Assembly (NCBI RefSeq): GCF_015594605.1
Contig: NZ_JADNQT010000007.1
Location: forward strand, 18,572-82,571
Length of the DNA stretch: 64,000 nt
DNA from: Streptococcus sp. HF-1907
GTDB taxonomy: Bacteria > Bacillota > Bacilli > Lactobacillales > Streptococcaceae
Direction of reading: 5' to 3'
Under the pieces are notes generated by a model that saw only the letters and a list, made by a program, of their open reading frames with translations, searched no databases and had not been told where the DNA came from. Shown here one piece after another: positions 58,315 to 64,000 of the stretch. Each line of letters begins with the position of its first letter. The stretch's first letter is position 1. A program made the translations under genes and the position numbers.

Positions 58315-59047
58315 AGAAATAACAATGAATGTGATGCTCTAAGAAGACTTGTCGATAGTCCTCTAAATCTTCAGGGTGTAGAGCTGGAACGTTCTCCATG
58401 TCGTATTTGCGCCCCAATAGCTTGTATTTATTTTGACCAAATTGATGGAAGGGGAGCAACTGAACTTCGCGAATATCCAAACGGTCAAAAAGTTCTGAAA
58501 AGGCTTTGGCGTCATCTAGAGAATTGTTAAATTCAGGGATGACAGGAATCCGTAACACGATCGTTTTCCCCGCTTCAAAGGCATAATGGATATTCTTGAT
58601 GATTGTTGCATTTTTTACAGCAGTTACCTCTTGGTGTTTGAGGCTATTGTAATGTTTCAAGTCTGTATAAATAAAGTCAACGTACTGGATGAGGTCGACA
58701 AACTGTTCATGGCGTGTGTAAGCTGTTGTCTCAATAGCAGTATGGAGTCCCAATTCTTTAGCACGTTTTAAAATAGCTTTGGCAAAGTTAAATTGGGCAA
58801 AAATTTCTCCGCCTGATTCTTCATAAAAATCCTTATCTTTGAGAACTTCTTCCATAATTTCTTCAACAGACTTCAGCACTCCGACGATGGTGGTTCCTTT
58901 TGAAACAGCATCTTTCATTTCTTCGGGAATCATTTTTTGAGATTCTGGGTTGGCACACCAAGGACAGCGTAGAGGACATCCTTTTAGAAAAACAGTTGTT
59001 CGGATGCCGAGTCCATCGTGGATGGAGAAGTGCTGAATATTAAAGGC
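58313..59047 (-). pseudogene. Glycyl-radical-enzyme activating protein (PflA/PflC-type radical SAM), 5' end lost
   Basis: Such enzymes use SAM and a [4Fe-4S] cluster to place a glycyl radical on pyruvate formate-lyase-like enzymes. The frame on the minus strand is open from 59047 to the stop at 58313. It begins directly after TGA inside the 35-bp IS-derived hairpin with AFNIQHFSIHDGLGIRTTVF, then has the radical SAM cluster motif GCPLRCPWCANPESQ (CX3CX2C). No ATG, GTG or TTG start is left before this motif; the first ATG, at 58933, lies after it. Further on the usual SGGGVTxSGGE segment is reduced to ESGGEIFAQ, a loss of about seven residues. The hairpin seems to have replaced promoter and start codon, so the gene is probably dead. 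Confidence 0.75.
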
Positions 59048-59079
59048 TCATTGTCAACTGTAGTGGGTGACAATGAGCC
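59045..59079. repeat. 35-bp ISL3-end palindrome, copy 2, at the broken 5' end of the pflA-type gene
   Basis: Arms GGCTCATTGTCA (59045-59056) and TGACAATGAGCC (59068-59079) enclose ACTGTAGTGGG. Bases 59045-59070 are identical to the 26 terminal bases of the ISL3 element at 63555-63580. The unit is the reverse complement of copy 1 (5045-5079) except for one base. It looks like left and right IS ends joined after loss of the inside, or a tiny non-autonomous element. Confidence 0.88.
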
Positions 59080-59164
59080 GTTATTTACCAAATGCAGTTA
59101 TGATTAAAATAGATGCTTCGTCAACTTTTTGCAGTTAACCCTTATGTAAAATCACTATAAAACA

Positions 59165-59193
59165 AAAGAGATTGGACCGATTCCAATCTCTTT
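59165..59193 (-). terminator. Terminator of cysK
   Basis: AAAGAGATTGGA and TCCAATCTCTTT form a 12-bp stem around a short loop; on the minus strand a T-rich tail follows. Confidence 0.9.
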
Positions 59194-59216
59194 CTTCTAT
59201 GACCAAAATGAACTAA

Positions 59217-60143
59217 TTAGTCAAAATCATAAAGACTTGTTGACAAGTAGCGTTCACCGTTATCAGGTAGGAGGGCCAAAACTTTTTTGCCAGCTCCCAA
59301 TTCTTTAGCAACTTCAATAGCGGCATGAATGGCAGCAGAAGCAGAAATACCTGCAAGGAAGCCTTCTTGTCCACCAATTAAGCGACCTGTTGCAATGGCA
59401 TCATCAGATTTTACACGAGTAATATGGTCATAAGCATCTGTGTCCAATGTTTCAGGAATAAAGCCAGCTGAAATCCCTTGGATTTTGTGTGGTCCAGGAG
59501 CCTCACCAGACAAGATTGCTGATTCGTCAGCTTCAACGGCATAAACTTGAACCGCTGGATTTGCAGCTTTCAAAGCGCGTGAAACACCAGTAATCGTTCC
59601 GCCTGTACCGACACCAGCCACAAAGGCATCAAGACCAGTTTCTCCAAAGGCATCAATAATTTCTTGACCAGTAGTTGCTTCGTGAATAGCTGGGTTAGCT
59701 GGGTTATTGAATTGAAGTGGCACCCAACCATTCTTTTCCTTAGCAATCTCTTGAGCTTTAGCGATAGCGCCTTTCATCCCTTCGCTACCAGGTGTCAAAA
59801 CTAGGTCAGCACCGTAAGCTTGAATAATTTTACGGCGTTCAATAGACATGGTCTCAGGCATCACGATAATCACTTTATAACCAAGCGCAGCACCAACCCA
59901 AGCTAAACCAATCCCAGTATTACCAGAAGTTGGTTCAACGATAGTATCTCCGGGTTTTAAAATCCCGTCTTTTTCAGCCTGCTGAATCATAGCTAGCGCG
60001 ATACGGTCTTTAACGGATGAGCCAGGATTAAAAGATTCAATCTTAACATAAACATCAGCAGCGCCCTCAGGCACAATACGATTCAATTTGACAATTGGTG
60101 TTTGACCAATAAGTTCTGTAACAGAGTTGTAGATTTTTGCCAT
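59217..60143 (-). CDS. cysK: Cysteine synthase A (O-acetylserine sulfhydrylase)
   Basis: Makes cysteine from O-acetylserine and sulfide with pyridoxal phosphate. The 308-residue protein starts [19 protein letters not shown]; the PLP Lys is in [14 protein letters not shown] near residue 43, the substrate loop is [15 protein letters not shown] near 70, and the phosphate-binding [15 protein letters not shown] near 178. The promoter has a perfect CmbR-type array upstream, the same as the ABC transporter genes at 23.5-24.5 kb. Its neighbours yvyE and comFA are the same as in other streptococci. The TGA stop of yvyE forms part of the upstream array. Confidence 0.96.
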   Translation of the reverse strand: MAKIYNSVTELIGQTPIVKLNRIVPEGAADVYVKIESFNPGSSVKDRIALAMIQQAEKDGILKPGDTIVEPTSGNTGIGLAWVGAALGYKVIIVMPETMSIERRKIIQAYGADLVLTPGSEGMKGAIAKAQEIAKEKNGWVPLQFNNPANPAIHEATTGQEIIDAFGETGLDAFVAGVGTGGTITGVSRALKAANPAVQVYAVEADESAILSGEAPGPHKIQGISAGFIPETLDTDAYDHITRVKSDDAIATGRLIGGQEGFLAGISASAAIHAAIEVAKELGAGKKVLALLPDNGERYLSTSLYDFD

Positions 60144-60175
60144 AATGATAACCTCTATCTTCTTAAGTTACCTTA

Positions 60176-60204
60176 AGTATAAAACCAAATCAGGAGCTTG
60201 TAAA
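60176..60204 (-). promoter_or_regulatory. Promoter of cysK
   Basis: On the minus strand TTTACA (60204-60199), 17 bases, TATACT (60181-60176). It starts 12 bases after the end of the CmbR-type array. Confidence 0.7.
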
Positions 60205-60216
60205 ATACAGATTAGC

Positions 60217-60242
60217 TATCAAATGATAGCTAAAAACTATCA
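60217..60242. promoter_or_regulatory. Perfect CmbR/CysR-type box upstream of cysK
   Basis: On the minus strand the sequence is TGATA (60242-60238), nine bases, TATCA, two bases, TGATA (60221-60217), a full match to TGATA-N9-TATCA-N2-4-TGATA. The first TGA is the stop codon of yvyE. Its inner part forms a TTAGCTATC/GATAGCTAA hairpin, but without a T-run it is more likely an operator than a terminator. Confidence 0.78.
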
Positions 60243-60875
60243 GAGGACAAGTGGCACTTCAACAATTTGTTTGCCATCTTCTCGCGTAGTAACTTTTCCT
60301 TGGTAAAAATCGGTCAAGTCAGCCAGCACCTGTTCAACTGTTTCAGGATCTAAATAGAGCTTGGTTCTAACCCCTTCTAAAAATTCAGTTTCAAATTCTT
60401 GTAAATCATGTGCCTGCAAAAAATTAGCAAAAGTTTGGTATTGTGGGTAGGTCAAATCAACCTGAATTCCCACCTGCTCCTTCACTTCGACTAAGCCGAT
60501 TTCCTTTGTGGCATTGGCAACGCTACCAGCGTAAGCACGAATCAGCCCCCCAGCTCCCAGCTTAATACCTCCAAAGTAGCGTGTGACAACGGCGACAACA
60601 TTGGTTAACCCCTGCTTTTCAAGGACAGTTAGCATAGGAACTCCAGCCGTCCCGCTGGGCTCACCGTCATCGCTAGAGCGCTTGATTTCTCCTTTTTCTC
60701 CAATAATCATAGCAGAGCAGGAATGGTTAGCCTTGTAATGTTCCTTCTTGATTTGTGCAATATAAGCACGCCCCTCTTCCTCAGTCTCAACACGCTTGAG
60801 ATGACAGATAAAACGTGACTTTTTAATGTCTTCCTCAACGATACCGTCTTTTTTAATTGTTCTAAATTTATCCAT
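60240..60875 (-). CDS. yvyE: YvyE/YigZ (IMPACT-family) protein
   Basis: A 211-residue cytoplasmic protein of the UPF0029/IMPACT family with an N-terminal domain (KSRFICHLKRVETEEEGRAYI near 19-39; then SSDDGEPSGTAGVPML near 72, the family signature) and a C-terminal DUF1949 ferredoxin-like domain (from about 135). The eukaryotic relative affects translation control; the bacterial role is unknown. It diverges from comFA with 56 bases between starts, a conserved arrangement in streptococci. cysK follows downstream after the shared regulatory array. Confidence 0.9.
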   Translation of the reverse strand: MDKFRTIKKDGIVEEDIKKSRFICHLKRVETEEEGRAYIAQIKKEHYKANHSCSAMIIGEKGEIKRSSDDGEPSGTAGVPMLTVLEKQGLTNVVAVVTRYFGGIKLGAGGLIRAYAGSVANATKEIGLVEVKEQVGIQVDLTYPQYQTFANFLQAHDLQEFETEFLEGVRTKLYLDPETVEQVLADLTDFYQGKVTTREDGKQIVEVPLVL

Positions 60876-60916
60876 AAAAAAATTGTATCAAAATTTCTAA
60901 AAAATAGTCAAAGAAA

Positions 60917-60924
60917 TCCGAATA
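60917..60924 (+). promoter_or_regulatory. ComX (sigma-X) cin box of comFA
   Basis: TCCGAATA matches seven of eight bases of the cin box TACGAATA that directs SigX polymerase to late competence genes. It lies only seven bases before the comFA ATG. Since the cin box sits at -10, the message would begin at or beside the start codon. Confidence 0.65.
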
Positions 60925-60931
60925 AGATAGT

Positions 60932-62224
60932 ATGGAAAATTATTATGGAAGATTATTTACACAGAACCAAGTACCAGAAGAATTACGTGAAAAAGCTATC
61001 AAGCTAGAATCAGTATCCCAAAAAGGACAAACCAGAATATGTAATCGCTGCGCTAGCCTTATTTCGAAAGAAAACCAACTTCCAACCAAAGCTTATTACT
61101 GCCGAGAATGTTTGGTATTTGGACGTCTTGTCAGCAACGAATCTCTTTATCACTTTCCTCAGAGTCCTTTTCCGAAAATCACATCTTTAAAATGGTCTGG
61201 ACAATTAACGCCCTATCAAGAAGAAGTTTCACAAGGCTTGTTAAAAGGAATTGCAGAAAAAGAAAATCTCCTGGTCCATGCTGTAACAGGCGCTGGAAAG
61301 ACAGAAATGATTTACCAATCAGTTGCCAAAGTCCTTGATGACGGTGGTTGTGTTTGCATCGCAAGTCCACGAATTGATGTCTGCTTAGAGCTCTATCGGC
61401 GTTTATCACAAGATTTTTCCTGTCCCATCACCTTGATGCACGGGGACTCAGCCCCTTATCAAAGAGCGCCACTAATTATCGCAACAACCCATCAGCTATT
61501 AAAATTTTACCAGGCTTTTGACCTGCTCATTATCGATGAAGTTGATGCTTTCCCTTATGTGGATAATCTCATGCTTTACCATGCGGTAGACCAATCAGTA
61601 AAAATTGACGGCGTCAAAATTTTTCTGACCGCGACCTCGACAGATGAATTAGACCGAAAAGTTAGAAACAAGTCCCTCAAGAAACGTCACCTAGCCAGAC
61701 GCTTTCATGCTAAACCACTTGTCATTCCTAAAATGATTTGGCTATCTAAAATCAGTGAAAAGCTTGCTAAAGGAAATCTTCCAGCAAAATTGAAGGGAGA
61801 AATTATCAAGCAACGTAAAACAGGCTTTCCACTACTCATTTTCTTTCCAAATATCGTGCGTGGGCAACAGTTTGCCAAAATCCTGCAAACTCATTTTCCA
61901 AAAGAAAAGATTGCTTTTGTCTCCAGCCAAACAGAAAACCGCCTAGATTTAGTGGAACAATTTCGCAATCAAGAGTTGACTATTCTTGTGACGACTACTA
62001 TTTTAGAGCGCGGAGTCACCTTCCCTTGTGTCGATGTTTTTGTCATCGAAGCCAATCACCGCCTCTATACGCGAAGCTCGCTGGTTCAAATTGCAGGACG
62101 GGTTGGACGCTCATCCCAAAGACCGACAGGGCTCTTAAATTTCTACCATGACGGCATCTCAAAAGCCATGCTTCAAGCAAAAGCAGAAATCAAGGAAATG
62201 AACCAAAAAGGAGGATTTGCATGA
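60932..62224 (+). CDS. comFA: Late competence DNA helicase ComFA
   Basis: A DEAD-like ATPase that helps pull single-stranded DNA through the membrane during transformation. The 430-residue protein has a four-Cys zinc motif CNRCASLI and CRECLVFGR near residues 37-63, Walker A AVTGAGKTEM near 113, DEVD in LIIDEVDAFPYVD near 200, TATST, and the C-terminal helicase motifs TTTILERGVTFP and QIAGRVGRS. No SD is seen before the ATG, only a cin box. Its stop overlaps comFC by four bases. Confidence 0.95.
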   Translation: MENYYGRLFTQNQVPEELREKAIKLESVSQKGQTRICNRCASLISKENQLPTKAYYCRECLVFGRLVSNESLYHFPQSPFPKITSLKWSGQLTPYQEEVSQGLLKGIAEKENLLVHAVTGAGKTEMIYQSVAKVLDDGGCVCIASPRIDVCLELYRRLSQDFSCPITLMHGDSAPYQRAPLIIATTHQLLKFYQAFDLLIIDEVDAFPYVDNLMLYHAVDQSVKIDGVKIFLTATSTDELDRKVRNKSLKKRHLARRFHAKPLVIPKMIWLSKISEKLAKGNLPAKLKGEIIKQRKTGFPLLIFFPNIVRGQQFAKILQTHFPKEKIAFVSSQTENRLDLVEQFRNQELTILVTTTILERGVTFPCVDVFVIEANHRLYTRSSLVQIAGRVGRSSQRPTGLLNFYHDGISKAMLQAKAEIKEMNQKGGFA

Positions 62225-62886
62225 CCTGCCTCCTATGCCATCAACCCCTAGACCATTCTGCCATATTCAGTGATATCCTCTTTTCCTTGAAAAATAAGCA
62301 GAGCACCTGCCAGATTTGTAGGGATAAGTTCGAACTAATAGACCCTACCAACCATTGCCCAACCTGCTTTCGCCCCAATACAAGTAACCAGTGTCAAGAC
62401 TGCCAGTACTGGGAAAACACAGGAGTTCAAGTAAACCATCAAGCTCTGTATAGTTATAATTCAGCCATGAAAGAATACATTTCACGCTACAAATTTCAAG
62501 GTGATTATCGCCTGAGAGAAGTATTTGCTATGGAATTAAAAAATGCTTTAAAAATCTATCAAGACTACACAATAGTTCCAGTACCACTGAGTGCTAAAAG
62601 CTATCAAAAACGCCAATTCAACCAAGTTACAGGACTTTTGGATGCAGCTAACACAGCCTATCAAGACATACTAGACAAAAAACACGGTAAAAAACAGTCA
62701 AGTAAAAATCGACAAGAACGTTTAAAAAGTAGTCATCAATTCCATCTAAAAGATGGTCAAAAGCTTCCTGAAAAAGTCCTTCTTGTTGATGACATCTATA
62801 CAACAGGTAGCACTCTAGCGCAGATTAAACAATTACTGCTAGATGCAGGAATTAAAAATGTAAAAACTTTTTCATTATCACGTTAG
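62221..62886 (+). CDS. comFC: Late competence protein ComFC (phosphoribosyltransferase-like)
   Basis: A 221-residue partner of ComFA needed for DNA uptake. The N-terminus has zinc-binding cysteines (CLLCHQPL at 3-10, CQIC, then HCPTCFRP and QCQDCQYW up to about 60), followed by a type I phosphoribosyltransferase fold with the PRPP loop KVLLVDDIYTTGSTLAQ near 187. It overlaps comFA (ATGA) and would be made together with it during competence. SD AGGAGG lies within comFA. Confidence 0.94.
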   Translation: MTCLLCHQPLDHSAIFSDILFSLKNKQSTCQICRDKFELIDPTNHCPTCFRPNTSNQCQDCQYWENTGVQVNHQALYSYNSAMKEYISRYKFQGDYRLREVFAMELKNALKIYQDYTIVPVPLSAKSYQKRQFNQVTGLLDAANTAYQDILDKKHGKKQSSKNRQERLKSSHQFHLKDGQKLPEKVLLVDDIYTTGSTLAQIKQLLLDAGIKNVKTFSLSR

Positions 62887-62890
62887 AAAC

Positions 62891-62919
62891 TTGCAAATTT
62901 TCATGAAAGCGGTTATAAT
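62891..62919 (+). promoter_or_regulatory. Promoter of hpf, with a cre-like site in the spacer
   Basis: TTGCAA (62891-62896), 17 bases, TATAAT (62914-62919). ATGAAAGCGGTTATA at 62903-62917 matches 14 of 15 positions of the catabolite-responsive element WTGNAANCGNWNNCW and covers the spacer and -10, so CcpA would repress. Confidence 0.6.
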
Positions 62920-62962
62920 ATAACTAAAGAAAGCGTTACAAGACGCAAGAAAGAGGTACTCT

Positions 62963-63511
62963 ATGATTAAATATAGCATTCGTGGTGAAAACATTGAGGT
63001 CACTGAAGCAATTCGTGATTATGTTGAATCAAAACTTGCAAAAGTTGAAAAATATTTCAATCCTAAGCAAGACTTAGATGCTCGAGTAAACCTTAAAGTC
63101 TATCGAGAAAAAACTGCAAAAGTTGAAGTAACTATCTTGTTTGACTCTATTACTCTACGCGCAGAGGATGTCTCTCAAGATATGTACGGCTCAATCGACC
63201 TAGTTGTTGATAAAATTGAACGCCAAATCCGTAAAAATAAAACAAAAATCGCTAAAAAACACCGTGAAAAAACATCAGCAGGCCAAGTTTTCACAACAGA
63301 ATTTGAAGCAGAACCTGTAGAAGAAACAGTCGCAACAAAGATTGTTCGAACTAAAAACGTTACCCTCAAACCAATGGACGTTGAAGAAGCACTACTTCAA
63401 ATGGATTTACTAGGACATGACTTCTTTATCTACACTGACGCTGAAGATAATACAACCAACGTTTTGTATCGCCGTGAAGATGGGGAACTAGGACTTATCG
63501 AAGCAAAATAA
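62963..63511 (+). CDS. hpf: Ribosome hibernation promoting factor, long form
   Basis: Binds the 30S subunit in resting cells and joins 70S ribosomes into inactive 100S pairs. The 182-residue protein has the N-terminal S30AE domain (KYSIRGENIEVTEAIRDYVE, then KVEVTILFDSITLRAEDVSQ, about 1-110), a variable linker and the C-terminal dimerisation domain (about 123-182; KPMDVEEALLQMDLLGHDFF, and DAEDNTTNVLYRREDG). The length shows the long type. SD AGAGG precedes the ATG. It follows the comF operon but has its own promoter, as in other streptococci. Confidence 0.95.
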   Translation: MIKYSIRGENIEVTEAIRDYVESKLAKVEKYFNPKQDLDARVNLKVYREKTAKVEVTILFDSITLRAEDVSQDMYGSIDLVVDKIERQIRKNKTKIAKKHREKTSAGQVFTTEFEAEPVEETVATKIVRTKNVTLKPMDVEEALLQMDLLGHDFFIYTDAEDNTTNVLYRREDGELGLIEAK

Positions 63512-63554
63512 TTACATAAGTAATTTAAAAAATAATAAAAACCAGCGAAATTTC

Positions 63555-63580
63555 GGCTCATTGTCAACTGTAGTGGGTGA
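63555..63580 (+). repeat. Terminal inverted repeat of the ISL3-family element
   Basis: The 26 bases starting GGCTCATTGTCAACTGTAGT lie just outside the transposase stop codon (63588-63590) and are identical to 59045-59070. The other end of the element is beyond the window. Confidence 0.85.
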
Positions 63581-63587
63581 CTTATCA

Positions 63588-64000
63588 CTAACATCTAGAG
63601 AGAATCAGATTGGTTCTCTCTATTTTGATGTTCAAAGCGATGAGAATTTTTGTTTTAAAGTTCTTGAAGTTTCGAAAACCGAAAGCTTGACGCTTAATGT
63701 CCTTGATGAGTTTGTTAGTGGCTTCTAGCTTAGCGTTAGAATAAGGGAGCTCCAGGGCATTTGCAATGTAGGGGGTGTATTTCTTGAAGGTCTTAAAGAC
63801 AGTGGTAAATGCAGGATTGACAAGGGGAAGGTTGTCGTCAATCAGCGCCATAAAATGGTCGGTATTCTTCTCCTGAAAATGGAATAATAAGAGTTGATAC
63901 AGCTCATAGTAATAGCGGAGTTCGTCCGATAAATCTAGAATTTTCTTAACAATCTCCTTAGGAGTCAAGGTTTGCCTAAAAGTCCGTGAATAAAAGCGTT
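63588..64000 (-). CDS. ISL3-family transposase, C-terminal part (start outside window)
   Basis: The frame is open on the minus strand from the window edge to the stop at 63588, giving about 136 C-terminal residues of a protein usually near 400-430. It contains the DDE-family end: SNAKLEATNKLIKDIKRQAF followed by GFRNFKNFKTKILIA, including the final catalytic Glu in LEATN. The TTG at 63966-63968 is internal, not the start, since coding sequence (YSRTFRQT) continues upstream. A GAGAGAAC/GATTCTCTC hairpin lies in its last codons. No break is visible in this part. Confidence 0.9.
   Translation of the reverse strand, partial: RFYSRTFRQTLTPKEIVKKILDLSDELRYYYELYQLLLFHFQEKNTDHFMALIDDNLPLVNPAFTTVFKTFKKYTPYIANALELPYSNAKLEATNKLIKDIKRQAFGFRNFKNFKTKILIALNIKIERTNLILSRC

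Larger units (their letters stand above)
63555..64000 (-). mobile_element. ISL3-family insertion sequence, one end
   Basis: Terminal repeat plus the 3' end of a transposase gene, running off the right edge of the window. The element inserted 43 bases after the stop of hpf. The relation to IS1167/IS1193-type elements of streptococci is from memory of their GGCT-starting ends. Confidence 0.85.

Noticed and set aside
60212..60233. Terminator between yvyE and cysK
   Set aside because: The palindrome has no T-run on the minus strand and forms part of a perfect TGATA-N9-TATCA-N2-TGATA regulator array.

Overview
The window is Streptococcus chromosome. The gene order (rsmH-ftsL-pbpX-mraY; pbp1A-recU with gpsB-rnpB-rlmL-mapZ; gmk-rpoZ-priA-fmt-rsmB-stp-stkP-liaFSR; cysK-yvyE-comFA-comFC-hpf) and the presence of MapZ are typical of that genus. 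I cannot fix the species. Resemblance is greatest to what I recall of the salivarius/thermophilus and bovis/equinus groups, and that is memory, not a search. No tRNA, 5S/16S/23S rRNA, CRISPR array, prophage or recognisable restriction system is visible. The one RNA gene is rnpB.

Layout. 1-5.1 kb: end of glyS, a UPF0291 protein, glpK, tkt. 5.1-10.3 kb: a TetR-type regulator divergent from a two-gene 2-hydroxyacyl-CoA-dehydratase-like system (ATP-dependent activase plus Fe-S reductase). 10.3-13.1 kb: a putative bacteriocin-immunity protein with an ABC ATPase/permease pair. 13.1-14.9 kb: a mostly non-coding, decayed stretch with a nonsense-broken gene and a row of stem-loops. 14.9-17.4 kb: proBA and a second nonsense-broken gene. 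17.4-22.1 kb: rsmH-ftsL-pbpX-mraY. 22.1-33 kb: DEAD-box helicase, an amino-acid ABC transporter, trxB, an amino-acid permease, pncB-nadE, pepC. 33-40 kb: pbp1A-recU on the minus strand facing a plus-strand series of yspA-type protein, gpsB, rnpB, rlmL and mapZ. 40-44 kb: luxS, rny, two small membrane genes and a frameshifted TMEM175 homologue. 44-58 kb: gmk-rpoZ, priA, a ketopantoate-reductase-like gene, fmt-rsmB-stp-stkP, liaFSR, a HAD-cyclophilin fusion and cvfD. 58-64 kb: a broken glycyl-radical activase gene, cysK, yvyE, comFA-comFC, hpf, and the end of an ISL3-family insertion sequence.

How the genes connect. Much of the window serves wall synthesis and division: PBP2X, PBP1A, MraY, FtsL, GpsB, MapZ, the StkP/phosphatase pair that signals on them, and the LiaFSR envelope-stress system. 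A second theme is sulphur and amino-acid supply. Three separate promoters (substrate-binding protein, ABC permease/ATPase, and cysK 36 kb away) carry the same TGATA-N9-TATCA-N2-TGATA array 11-12 bp upstream of the -35 box. This predicts one CmbR/CysR-type sulphur regulon and a cysteine/cystine-type substrate for the transporter. Possible CodY boxes precede proB and the amino-acid permease.

The most unusual observations are: (i) a 35-bp palindrome found twice, 54 kb apart, in opposite orientation, made of the two ends of the ISL3 element whose full end lies at 63.55 kb; (ii) one of these copies has replaced the 5' end of a pflA-type gene that also lacks seven codons of its SGGG-SGGE region; (iii) three promoters (proB, rsmH, comFA) whose -10 or cin box lies only 6-7 nt before the start codon, predicting leaderless mRNAs; (iv) two neighbouring genes each cut by a single in-frame TAG; (v) the TetR-linked activase/dehydratase operon, whose substrate is unknown.
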